Shown one piece after another: positions 35,780-44,123 of a stretch of DNA of 64,000 nt; within the stretch, counting starts at the first letter, position 1; each line of letters opens with the position of its first letter. The DNA is from Burkholderia ambifaria AMMD (GTDB lineage Bacteria > Pseudomonadota > Gammaproteobacteria > Burkholderiales > Burkholderiaceae): positions 496,001 to 560,000 of the forward strand of contig NC_008391.1 in the NCBI RefSeq assembly GCF_000203915.1, given 5' to 3'. A program made the translations under genes and the position numbers. The notes under the pieces are model-generated. The model was not told the DNA's origin. It was given only the letters and a program-made list of their open reading frames with translations, and did not search any database.

Positions 35780-36346
35780 ATGAGTACGCTTTCGTTGCGG
35801 CAGACGCCGCTGCATCCGTTCGTCGACGGGCTGGGCGCGCTGCTCGCGTCCGGCGCGAACGAGGCGCGCATTCTCGACGAGGGCGGCGCGTTGCTCGCCG
35901 CGCTCGTCGCGCACGACGACTGGCTGCCCGACGCGTTCGCGCAGCCCGATCCCGAGCGCTATCGTCAGTACCTGCTGCATCTCGATCCCGACGAGCGGTT
36001 TTCCGTCGTCAGCTTCGTGTGGGGCCCCGGTCAGACGACGCCGATCCACAACCACACGGTGTGGGGGCTGATCGGGATGCTGCGCGGCGGCGAGTTTTCG
36101 CAGCCGTACCGGTTCGACGCGACCGGCAAGCCGGTGCCGGCGGGCGACGCGATGCGGCTGCAGCCGGGCGAAGTCGAGGCCGTGTCGCCGCGCATCGGTG
36201 ACGTCCATCGCGTGACCAACGCGTTCGCGGATCAGGTATCGATCAGCATCCACGTGTACGGCGCGAACATCGGCAAGGTCGAACGCGCGGTGTTCCTCGA
36301 TGACGGGACCGTGAAGCCGTTCGTGTCCGGCTATTCGAACGCGTGA
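35780..36346 (+). CDS. Thiol dioxygenase of the cysteine dioxygenase family, Gln-type (3-mercaptopropionate dioxygenase-like)
   Basis: 188-aa cupin that adds O2 to a thiol to give a sulfinate. The iron ligands are His90, His92 (PIHNHTVWG) and His143 (DVHRVTN). The substrate-carboxylate residue is Gln63 in YRQYLLH; mammalian-type cysteine dioxygenases have Arg there. The position of the cross-linking Cys is Gly (GLIGMLRG), although the C-terminal Tyr (HVYGANIG) is kept. Gln at this site is the hallmark of bacterial 3-mercaptopropionate dioxygenases, so I prefer that over cysteine dioxygenase. It is divergent from a LysR gene and followed by the four-domain rhodanese gene. Confidence 0.88.
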   Translation: MSTLSLRQTPLHPFVDGLGALLASGANEARILDEGGALLAALVAHDDWLPDAFAQPDPERYRQYLLHLDPDERFSVVSFVWGPGQTTPIHNHTVWGLIGMLRGGEFSQPYRFDATGKPVPAGDAMRLQPGEVEAVSPRIGDVHRVTNAFADQVSISIHVYGANIGKVERAVFLDDGTVKPFVSGYSNA

Positions 36347-36447
36347 CGTCGCATGCCGCCCGCGCCAGCGCCCGCCCGCGGGCGCCGAATTCAATCGTTT
36401 TCCGTGTGCTTTCTTCAACGACTTCAACAGAATCCGACCGAGACATC

Positions 36448-38073
36448 GTGACGCAAACCGCTGATTCCACTTCCCGTTTTCCCGTCGCGTCGTACCAGGA
36501 CGTACGCGCGCGCCTGCTGGCCCGCGACGAGCTCGCGCTGATCGACGTGCGCGAGGAGGATCCTTACGCGCAGGGCCATCCGCTGTGGGCCGCCAACTTT
36601 CCGCTGTCGAAACTCGAACTCGACGCCTGGACGCGCATTCCGCGCCGCGACACGCCGATCGTCGTGTTCGGCGAAGCCGGCGGCGAGGATCTCGCGCCGC
36701 GTGCGGCCGCGACGCTCGCGCGGCTCGGCTATACCGACGTGCGCCTGCTCGACGGCGGCCTCGCGGGCTGGCTCGCCGCGGGCGGCGAGCTGTTCATCGA
36801 CGTGAACGTGCCGAGCAAGTCGTTCGGCGAATGGGTCGAGGCCGAGCGGCATACGCCGTCGCTGTCCGCGCAGGAAGTGCAGGCGCTGATCGACGCGCAG
36901 GCCGACGTCGTGATCGTCGACGCGCGCCGCTTCGACGAATACCAGACGATGAACATCCCGACGTCGACGAGCGTGCCGGGTGCGGAACTCGTGCTGCGCG
37001 TGCGTGCGCTCGCGCCGAACCCGCAGACTCGGGTCGTGGTGAACTGCGCGGGTCGCACGCGGAGCATCATCGGCACGCAGTCGCTGATCAACGCCGGGCT
37101 GCCGAACCCGGTCGCCGCGCTGCGCAACGGCACGATCGGCTGGACGCTCGCCGGCCAGACGCTGGAGCGCGGCGCGTCGCGACGCTTTCCCGACGACGTC
37201 GATCCCGCGCAGCGCGACGAAGCCCGCCGCGCCGCACGCGCGGTGGCCGAGCGTGCAGGCGTGCCGCGCATCGCGCTCGCGGACGTCGCCGCGCTCGACG
37301 AACCGGGCCGCACGCTGTACCGCTTCGACGTGCGCACGCCGGAGGAATACGAGGCCGGCCACCTGCCGGGCTTTCTGAGCACGCCGGGCGGCCAGCTCGT
37401 GCAGGAGACCGACCATCACGCGGCCGTGCGCGGCGCGCGGATCGTGCTGGCCGACGACGACGGCGTGCGCGCGGACATGACCGCGTCGTGGCTCGCGCAG
37501 ATGGGCTGGGACGTACGCGTGGTCGAGCCGGCCGGCACGGCGGCGTTCGTGGAGCGCGGCCAGCCTCCGCGCGACGTGCCGGCGACGCCGGAGGTCAGCG
37601 AAGTATCACCCGCGACGCTCGCGGGGTGGCTGAAGGAGGCGGCTGCGGGCGAGATCGCGATCGTCGACGTGACGACCAGCGCGAACTACGTGAAGCGCCA
37701 TATTCCCGGCGCGTGGTTCGTCGTGCGCGCGCAGTTGCGTGACGCGCTCGCCGCGATCCCGCCGGCGAAGCGCTACGTGTTCACGTGCGGATCGAGCCTG
37801 CTCGCGCGGTTCGCGGCGCACGACGCGCGTGCGTTGCTGCCGGCTTCCGCGGCCATCTCGGTGCTGACGGGCGGCACGGCAGCGTGGATCGACGCGGGGC
37901 TGCCGCTCGAGCACGGCGAAACGCATCTCGCGTCGCCGCGTGTCGACCGTTACCGGCGCCCGTACGAAGGCACCGACAACGCGGCCGCCGCGATGCAGGC
38001 GTATCTCGACTGGGAATACGGGTTGGTCGATCAGTTGAAGCGGGACGGCACGCATCATTTTCGCGTGATCTGA
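36448..38073 (+). CDS. Four-domain rhodanese (multi-sulfurtransferase)
   Basis: 541 aa built from four rhodanese domains at about 12-115, 130-235, 270-370 and 395-500. The catalytic-loop cysteine is present only in domains 2 (Cys200, VVNCAGRTRS) and 4 (Cys447, VFTCGSSLLA). In domain 1 the loop reads VVFGEAGGED and in domain 3 VLADDDGVRA, so both are probably inactive. Rhodaneses carry sulfane sulfur as a persulfide. The protein has no signal peptide and is cytoplasmic. GTG start at 36448, since the in-frame sequence before it lacks rhodanese character. It probably pairs with the thiol dioxygenase encoded 101 bases upstream. Confidence 0.9.
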   Translation: MTQTADSTSRFPVASYQDVRARLLARDELALIDVREEDPYAQGHPLWAANFPLSKLELDAWTRIPRRDTPIVVFGEAGGEDLAPRAAATLARLGYTDVRLLDGGLAGWLAAGGELFIDVNVPSKSFGEWVEAERHTPSLSAQEVQALIDAQADVVIVDARRFDEYQTMNIPTSTSVPGAELVLRVRALAPNPQTRVVVNCAGRTRSIIGTQSLINAGLPNPVAALRNGTIGWTLAGQTLERGASRRFPDDVDPAQRDEARRAARAVAERAGVPRIALADVAALDEPGRTLYRFDVRTPEEYEAGHLPGFLSTPGGQLVQETDHHAAVRGARIVLADDDGVRADMTASWLAQMGWDVRVVEPAGTAAFVERGQPPRDVPATPEVSEVSPATLAGWLKEAAAGEIAIVDVTTSANYVKRHIPGAWFVVRAQLRDALAAIPPAKRYVFTCGSSLLARFAAHDARALLPASAAISVLTGGTAAWIDAGLPLEHGETHLASPRVDRYRRPYEGTDNAAAAMQAYLDWEYGLVDQLKRDGTHHFRVI

Positions 38074-38093
38074 TCGCGGCGCGGCGCGGCAAG

Positions 38094-38121
38094 CGGCAAC
38101 CGCCAACCGCCAACCGCCAAC
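38094..38121. repeat. Heptanucleotide tandem repeat
   Basis: Three exact copies of CGCCAAC (38101-38121) follow one imperfect copy CGGCAAC (38094-38100). They lie between the convergent rhodanese and glpQ-like genes. The copy number is likely to vary between strains; no function is evident. Confidence 0.8.
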
Positions 38122-38187
38122 CGGCGCGCGGCCCCGCGTGCGCCGCGCCCGTTGCCGCGCGCTCTGCGCGCCCAGCGTTCAGCCGGT

Positions 38188-39333
38188 TCAGCGCTTGAAC
38201 GTATCAACAGCCGTGCGTCCCACGGCCGGATCGTCGGTGAAGAAGCCGTCGATGCCCGCGCGCAGATAAGCCTGGATCTCGCGCACCGAGCCCGCGGTGT
38301 TGCGCGTGGCCGGCGTGCCGCCGTCCTTCAGCGACGCGGGCAGGAAGTTGTTCTCCGGGCGGAACGTGTACGGGTGCACGACGAGGCCGGCTTCGTGCGC
38401 GTAGCGCACGTACGGCGTCGGCTGCTGCAGCGTGCCGTCCGCGGCCACCGCGATGATCGACGTCTTGTACGGCCCGACGCCGTTCGCATAGGACGCGATC
38501 TCGCGCATTCCGTCGCGCGTCGACAGGTCGCCATAGGTGCGCTTGTCGTTCGCCTTCACGAAGTCGTACGGACGCTGGCCGGCTTCGTCCATCAACTGCA
38601 CGAGCTTCCAGTTCGGCTGGCTCGACTTGATCCGGTTGCGGATCGTCTTCAGGTTCGCGACTTCGAACGACTGGATGTAGACGGTCGCCGTGCGCGCCGT
38701 ATACGGATCCTTCAGCAGCGCATCGACGAGGCGGTCCTCGAGCGGCAGGCCGATCGACTGGAAGTAGGTCGGGTGCTTGGTTTCCGGATACAGGTGGATC
38801 GTGCGGCCGGTCTGGGCGGCCATCTGCTTCGCGAGTGCGACGATTTCGTCGAAGGTCGGGATCTCGAACTGATCGTTGTACGCGGTGTTCGCCGGACGGA
38901 TCTGCGGAATGCGCTCGCGGGCGCGCAGCGTCTTCAGCTCCGCGAGCGTGAAGTCCTCGGTGAACCAGCCGGTCAGCTGCGTACCGTCGATCGTCTTGGT
39001 CGCCTTGCGGCTCGCGAACTGCGGCAGCGTCGACACGTTCGTCGTGCCCGAGATTTCGTTTTCGTGGCGCGCGACCAGGACGCCGTCGCGGGTCGCGACG
39101 AGGTCGGGCTCGATCACGTCCGCACCGTCCTCGATTGCCTTGCGGTACGACGCGAGCGTGTGCTCGGGCCGCAGCGCGCTCGCGCCGCGATGGCCGACCA
39201 CCTGCACCTTCACGGAGATCGGTTGCGTGGGATCGGACGCCGAGATATCGTCGCCGCCGCAGGCGGCAAGCAGCAGGGCGGCGGCACAGGCGAACGGGAT
39301 GCAGCGCAGGGCGGTCGGGCGCATGAAGAGCAT
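38188..39333 (-). CDS. Glycerophosphodiester phosphodiesterase lipoprotein (GlpQ-like)
   Basis: 381 aa. A lipoprotein signal has its lipobox at LLAAC (Cys25). The GDPD TIM barrel shows the catalytic HRGAS (His48, Arg49), metal ligands Glu75 and Asp77 (IEPDLVATRDG) and His90. It hydrolyses glycerophosphodiesters to glycerol-3-phosphate and an alcohol at the periplasmic or outer membrane face. The start at 39333 has AAGG upstream; 39324 is an alternative. It is divergent from the squalene-synthase-like gene. Confidence 0.92.
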   Translation of the reverse strand: MLFMRPTALRCIPFACAAALLLAACGGDDISASDPTQPISVKVQVVGHRGASALRPEHTLASYRKAIEDGADVIEPDLVATRDGVLVARHENEISGTTNVSTLPQFASRKATKTIDGTQLTGWFTEDFTLAELKTLRARERIPQIRPANTAYNDQFEIPTFDEIVALAKQMAAQTGRTIHLYPETKHPTYFQSIGLPLEDRLVDALLKDPYTARTATVYIQSFEVANLKTIRNRIKSSQPNWKLVQLMDEAGQRPYDFVKANDKRTYGDLSTRDGMREIASYANGVGPYKTSIIAVAADGTLQQPTPYVRYAHEAGLVVHPYTFRPENNFLPASLKDGGTPATRNTAGSVREIQAYLRAGIDGFFTDDPAVGRTAVDTFKR

Positions 39334-39691
39334 GGCGGTGAACCTTGGGAACGGAAGTCGGTGAAAGGGCGCTCGATCCGGCGGCGCGGATTGAACGGGA
39401 TCGAACGGGACGCGATCGTCGCACCGGATCATTACATATGTATTACTTTCGCCTTTCTGTTTTGTTGTGACGAAAAATGAGCGGGACGGTGGGACATGCG
39501 GTGGCGTGCGCGATGCGATCCGACCCGTGTTGGGGAGCCGCCGCGCCGGATGCACTAAACTTGCGGGACTTTTGCATCGCCGCGCCGGGCCGACGCCTGC
39601 CCGCGCACGACGATGCGGCGACTCGCGGCCGGCGCGGGCACCCCGGCACCGTATGCGTGCGGGGCCCGCGCCGGCCGATTTTTAGCGACCC
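39334..39691. other. Divergent intergenic region between glpQ-like and squalene-synthase-like genes
   Basis: 358 bases without a convincing gene. An AT-rich patch at about 39430-39480 (TTACATATGTATTACTTTCG) probably holds the promoter of the glpQ-like gene. The right side, 39490-39690, is GC-rich with no clear element. Confidence 0.5.
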
Positions 39692-40756
39692 ATGACGACT
39701 CATACCGATCCCGCCTACCTGCTCGGCGACCTGCTGAAGAACGTTTCCCGCTCCTTTTACCTGACGCTGCGCGTGCTGCCCGACGGCATGCGCGAGCCGG
39801 TCGGCCTGGCCTATCTGCTCGCGCGCGCGGCCGACACGATCGCCGACACGGCGCTCGTCGCGCCCGAGCGTCGCGCGGCGCTGCTGACCGACCTGCGCGA
39901 CGAGATCGAGCGGCTCGGCGACGGCGCGGCGCTGTCGCGCGCGCTCGAGGATGTCACGCGGATGCAGACGGATTCGCACGAACACATGCTGCTCGCGTCG
40001 ATGAAGCCGATGCTTGCGTTGCTGCGCGCGCAGCCGGACGCGGACCGCGCATCGATCCGCAAGGTCGTCGCGACGCTGACGTCGGGGATGGAGTTCGACC
40101 TCCGCACGTTCCCCGACGAGCAGTCGGGGCAGGTCGCGTCGCTGCCGAGCCGTGACGAACTCGATCGCTACACGTATCTGGTCGCCGGCTGCGTCGGTGA
40201 ATTCTGGACCGACATGACCGGCGCGCACACGCGGGCCGCGCGCGGCTGGGATTTCGCGGACATGCGCGAGAAGGGCATCCGTTTCGGCAAGGCGCTGCAG
40301 ATGACCAACATCCTGCGCGACTGCGCGAAGGACCTGCGGATCGGCCGCTGCTACCTGCCGGACGACGTGCTGGCCGAGCATCGCATCGGCGTCGCCGACC
40401 TGATGTCGCCCGACGCGTCGGCGCGCGCGCGCGGCGTGCTGGTCGAGCTGTTGCGCGCGACGCTCGCGCAGTATCGCGACGCGTGCTTCTATACGCAGGC
40501 GATTCCGCGCCGCTTCGTGCGTCTGCGGCTCGCGTGCCTGTGGCCGATCATGATCGGCCTCGAAACGCTCGAACTGCTGGCCGGCCACGACGCGTGGCTC
40601 GATCCGGCGCGGCCGGCGAAGGTGCCGCGCAAGCGCGTCTACCGGATCATGGCGTCGTCGCTCGCGCTCGTCGGTTCGAACGCGGCGATCCGTGCGCGCA
40701 TCAACGCGCTGGTCGACGCGGTGAACGCGCGGATCGCGGCCCCCGCGTCGCATTGA
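39692..40756 (+). CDS. Squalene/phytoene synthase family protein, squalene-synthase-like
   Basis: 354 aa, an all-helical head-to-head prenyltransferase. The first aspartate motif is DTIAD (Asp48 to Asp52) in YLLARAADTIAD, and the second is in LQMTNILRDCAKDLRIGRCYLPDDV. The SRSFYLTLRVLP start and the long C-terminus resemble single-protein squalene synthases more than the HpnC/HpnD pair of hopanoid clusters. It should condense two farnesyl diphosphates. No hpnE, squalene-hopene cyclase or carotenoid gene is nearby, so its product is not set by context. Confidence 0.88.
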   Translation: MTTHTDPAYLLGDLLKNVSRSFYLTLRVLPDGMREPVGLAYLLARAADTIADTALVAPERRAALLTDLRDEIERLGDGAALSRALEDVTRMQTDSHEHMLLASMKPMLALLRAQPDADRASIRKVVATLTSGMEFDLRTFPDEQSGQVASLPSRDELDRYTYLVAGCVGEFWTDMTGAHTRAARGWDFADMREKGIRFGKALQMTNILRDCAKDLRIGRCYLPDDVLAEHRIGVADLMSPDASARARGVLVELLRATLAQYRDACFYTQAIPRRFVRLRLACLWPIMIGLETLELLAGHDAWLDPARPAKVPRKRVYRIMASSLALVGSNAAIRARINALVDAVNARIAAPASH

Positions 40757-41226
40757 ATGTCGCCGGCGCGAGGCGCCGGCATCCTCCGTCGGCCCGCGTT
40801 CGCCGGGCCGCTCCGTCCGATCTCTCCCGCACGGCCTGAAACGTTTTCAAATTTCGTTTCGCGAAACGTGGGTGTCATGAACGTAAGCGATCCTGCGCGG
40901 CGATGTGAATCGCGGTGTCGATCGCGGTTGCGCATTGGTCGGAACAAACGTGCCGAAGGCGTCTGACAACACCGCCCGGTCGCGATGCACCCGTAAAAAT
41001 GTAAAGCTAGGGTTTTCACCGGGAAATGCCGGAAATCCCCGCCGCGTAAGCGTTTTCAGGTGTTATGTAACCGTTTGGTGAACCCGTGCGTTGCGTCGAT
41101 CATACGATGACCGACTGCACGTATTGGGAAACAATTGGTAATCCGTCAGAATCGCACCGGCATGTACTCGCACATGTGCATAAAACCACACCAGAAAAGA
41201 AATCATTCTTTGAGGACGGAGAATCA
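40757..41226. other. Long leader/promoter region of the porin gene
   Basis: 470 bases without a gene. Base composition changes sharply to AT-rich from about 40840 on, as before a strong promoter. Visible are a 14-bp palindrome at 40855-40868, two copies of CGTTTTCA (about 40842 and 41051), and AT-rich sequence at 41110-41220 leading to GGACGGAGAATCA before the porin ATG. Porins are often under multiple regulators, and the length suggests the same here. Confidence 0.5.
40855..40868. promoter_or_regulatory. Palindrome in the porin leader region
   Basis: CGTTTCGCGAAACG is a perfect 14-bp palindrome, preceded by GAAACGTTTTC 19 bases upstream with the same half-site. It lies about 360 bases upstream of the porin start and 99 bases after the squalene-synthase-like gene. 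It could be a regulator site; none is identified. Confidence 0.4.
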
Positions 41227-42444
41227 ATGAAAAAGCGCGTCGCTTTCGCCATGACGGCAGCGGGTCTCGCAGCCGCTACCGCAGCCCACGCCCAGAGCAG
41301 CGTCACCCTGTACGGTATCGTCGATAACGCAATCGCATACCAGAACAACTCGTCGGCAACCGGCGCGACCACGGGTGGTCACTCGAAGGTTCAGATGGCC
41401 ACCGGCATTTGGGCGGGCAGCCGCTTCGGCCTGAAGGGCAGCGAAGACCTCGGCGGCGGCACGAAGGCGATCTTCCAGTTGGAAGCCGGCTTCAACGCGA
41501 ACAACGGCTCGTCGCAATGGACGAACGGCATCTTCACGCGTCAGGCATGGGTCGGCCTGAGCAACCAGACGTACGGTACGCTGACGGCAGGCCGTCAGTA
41601 CACCGCGTACTACACGCTGCTGTCGCCGTACAGCCCGACGACCTGGCTGACCGGCTACTACGGCGCGCACCCGGGTGATATCGATTCGCTGGATACCAGC
41701 TACCGCGCGAACAACTCGCTCGTCTACATGTCGCCGAAGTTCTACGGCTTCACGGTCGGCGGTTCGTACTCGTTCGGCGGCGTCGCAGGCAGCGTGAACC
41801 GCGGCTCGACGTGGAGCGCGGCGATCCAGTACCTGAACGGCCCGGCAGGCATCGCGGTCGGTTTCCAGCGTATCAACAACGCGACGCTCGGCGGCGGTGT
41901 GTGGGGCGCGAACTCGACCGCGCAGAACGGTCTGGACACGAGCGGCAACGGTGCGGAACAGGCCGTGTCGTCGATCAACAACGGCTACCGCACGGCACAG
42001 GCGCAACAGCGTCTCGCGGTGACGGCAGGCTATCAGTTCACGCCGGCATGGGACGTTTCGGTTTCGTACTCGAACGTGCAATACATCCCGGGTACGCTGT
42101 CGGGCTTCCGGAACACGGCAATCTTCAACACGGCAGGCGCCGTGCTGCACTGGAAGGCAGCGCCGCAGTGGGACTTCGCGGCAGGCTACTCGTACACGCG
42201 TGCGACCCAGTCGAACGGCATCTCGAGCGCGGCCAAGTACCATCAGGTCACGCTGTCGCAGTACTACAGCCTGTCGAAGCGCACGGGCCTGTACGCAGTT
42301 GAGGCTTATCAGCACGCGAGCGGCAACACGCTCACCCCGACGGGCGGCGTGATCCTCGCGACGACGTCGACGGGCGACGGCGTGGGCGCAGGTTCGAAGC
42401 AGAACCAGATCGCGGCCGGCGTCGGCCTGATCCACCGCTTCTAA
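41227..42444 (+). CDS. OmpC-type Gram-negative porin
   Basis: 405 aa, larger than the porin at 12545-13636. The signal peptide ends at AAHAQ, and the mature start is QSSVTLYGIVDNAIAYQNNS. RFGLKGSEDLGGGTKAIFQLEAGFN is the conserved second region, and the C-terminus GVGLIHRF ends in Phe. Codon use here is more biased (GGC, ACG, GTC) and the gene has a long leader and a strong terminator, both signs of high expression. It likely forms a general diffusion trimer. Confidence 0.94.
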   Translation: MKKRVAFAMTAAGLAAATAAHAQSSVTLYGIVDNAIAYQNNSSATGATTGGHSKVQMATGIWAGSRFGLKGSEDLGGGTKAIFQLEAGFNANNGSSQWTNGIFTRQAWVGLSNQTYGTLTAGRQYTAYYTLLSPYSPTTWLTGYYGAHPGDIDSLDTSYRANNSLVYMSPKFYGFTVGGSYSFGGVAGSVNRGSTWSAAIQYLNGPAGIAVGFQRINNATLGGGVWGANSTAQNGLDTSGNGAEQAVSSINNGYRTAQAQQRLAVTAGYQFTPAWDVSVSYSNVQYIPGTLSGFRNTAIFNTAGAVLHWKAAPQWDFAAGYSYTRATQSNGISSAAKYHQVTLSQYYSLSKRTGLYAVEAYQHASGNTLTPTGGVILATTSTGDGVGAGSKQNQIAAGVGLIHRF

Positions 42445-42490
42445 ATGTCGCGCGGCGCGCGAGCGCCGCTCACGGCATGCGGGTTGAAGA

Positions 42491-42517
42491 AACCGGCCTT
42501 CGGGCCGGTTTTTTTTC
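42491..42517 (+). terminator. Rho-independent terminator of the porin gene
   Basis: AACCGGCC-TTCG-GGCCGGTT, an 8-bp perfect stem with a stable TTCG tetraloop, followed by TTTTTT. It begins 47 bases after the porin stop codon. Confidence 0.92.
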
Positions 42518-42607
42518 GTCGATACGCGCCGGGCGCATAGCGGATAGCGCGAGTACGGTTGTCGGTCAGGCCGCGTCCGGCGATGCATCGTCGAGCCATC
42601 GTGCCGG

Positions 42608-44113
42608 TCAGCGGTGCGAATCATCCGTCCAGTTTCCGGCCAGCGCCTGGAACAGCGCCGCCGTATCGGCAAGCCGGTCGGCTTGCGCGCGGGTCCGCTC
42701 GAGCGCGGTCTGCAATACCTGTCGCTGCGCGTCGAGCAGATCGATCAGGCTGATTCCGCCCGCCGCGTAGCGGTCGCCGGCAATCGCATGGCTGGCCGCC
42801 GCCTGTTGTGCGGCGTCGTCTCTCGCCTGCAATTCGGCCGCATCGTGTTCGACCGCGCGCATCGCGTCGGCCACCTGCTGAAGCGCCAGCAGCACGGTTT
42901 CCCGATAGCTCGCGAACGCGGCGTCGTATGCCGCTTCGGCCGCGCGTTTCCGCGCGCGCAATTCGCCGCCGTGGAAGAGCGGCTGCGTGAGGCCGAGCCC
43001 CACGTTCCACACATTGAGCCCGCTGACGATATCCGCGATGCGCGTGCGCTCCGATCCGATCCCCGCCGAAATCGAAAAACGCGGATACAGGTTCGCCGTG
43101 GCCACGCCGACGTTCGCGCTCGCCTGATGCAGCACGGCCTCCGCCGCGCGGATGTCGGGCCGTTCGCGCGCGAGCGTCGACGGCAGCGCGACCGGCAGCG
43201 TGCGCGGCAGCGCGAGTGCATCGAGCGCGAGGTCGGGCAACGCTTCGCCCGACGGCGGCGCGCCCAGCAGGATCGCGAGCCGGTGGCCGGCCTGCGCGTG
43301 GCGCGCGGCGAGCGGCGGCAGGGAGGCCTGCGTTTGCGCGAGCAGCGCGCGCTGGGCATGCACGTCGGCCCGCGACACGCCCCCCGCCGCGAAGCGCGCT
43401 TCGACGATGCGCAACTGCCGCGCCTGCGCGTCGACGAGCTGCCGCGTGAGCGCGACTTGCTGCGCGAGCGACGCGCGCAGAATCGCGGTCGCGACGACGT
43501 TGCCCGCGAGCGTCAGGCGCGCGGCGTCGAGCGTATACGCCTGATAGTCGACCTGGGCACGCAGCGCTTCGAGCGCGCGCCGGTTGCCGCCGAACACGTC
43601 GAGTGCGTACGACACGCTCACCGACGCGTCATACAGCGTGAACGGCCCGGGATTCGGCATGTTGGTGGGCAGCCCGAACGCGGCGACGTCGACCTTCTCG
43701 CGCGTGGCGGACAGGTTCGCGTCGACGCGCGGCAGTATCGTCGCGCCGGCTTCGGCCGCATGGTTCTGCCGCGCTTCGTCGAGCCGCGCGCGGGCCTCGG
43801 CGAGCGTCGGGCTGTTGCGCCATGCGGTGTCGACGAGGCGGTCGAGCGGTTCGGAGCCGAATTCCGTCCACCAGCGTTGCAGCGTGTGCGCGGACGACGC
43901 GAACGTCTGCGCGTCGCCGGCCGGACCGCCGGCGGCGGCCGTGGTTGCGGGCGCCGCATCGCGCGTGTACTGCTGGGTGACCGGCGGCTCCGGCGCGCGG
44001 AAATCCGGCCCGACCGCACATCCGGCGAGCAGTGCAACGGCGGCCAGCGCGCCGCCGCCGGCAGCGCGGGCAGCGTGGGCAACATGAAATGTGCGACGCG
44101 AAGCCGGTTTCAT
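42608..44113 (-). CDS. Outer-membrane efflux lipoprotein, NodT/OprM type
   Basis: 501 aa. The lipobox is LLAGC (Cys32). Two homologous outer-membrane-efflux repeats follow; typical segments are RWWTEFGSEPLDRLVDTAWRNSPTLAEARARLDEAR, ALPSTLARERPDIRAAEAVLHQASANVGVATANLYPRFSISAGIG and GLGLTQPLFHGGELRARKRAAEAAYDAAFASYRETVLLALQQVADAMRA. It forms the outer-membrane channel. It is last in the unit with the ABC exporter genes, 10 bases after the permease gene, so it probably completes that pump. Confidence 0.92.
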   Translation of the reverse strand: MKPASRRTFHVAHAARAAGGGALAAVALLAGCAVGPDFRAPEPPVTQQYTRDAAPATTAAAGGPAGDAQTFASSAHTLQRWWTEFGSEPLDRLVDTAWRNSPTLAEARARLDEARQNHAAEAGATILPRVDANLSATREKVDVAAFGLPTNMPNPGPFTLYDASVSVSYALDVFGGNRRALEALRAQVDYQAYTLDAARLTLAGNVVATAILRASLAQQVALTRQLVDAQARQLRIVEARFAAGGVSRADVHAQRALLAQTQASLPPLAARHAQAGHRLAILLGAPPSGEALPDLALDALALPRTLPVALPSTLARERPDIRAAEAVLHQASANVGVATANLYPRFSISAGIGSERTRIADIVSGLNVWNVGLGLTQPLFHGGELRARKRAAEAAYDAAFASYRETVLLALQQVADAMRAVEHDAAELQARDDAAQQAAASHAIAGDRYAAGGISLIDLLDAQRQVLQTALERTRAQADRLADTAALFQALAGNWTDDSHR

Positions 44114-44123
44114 CGCGCGGCCC

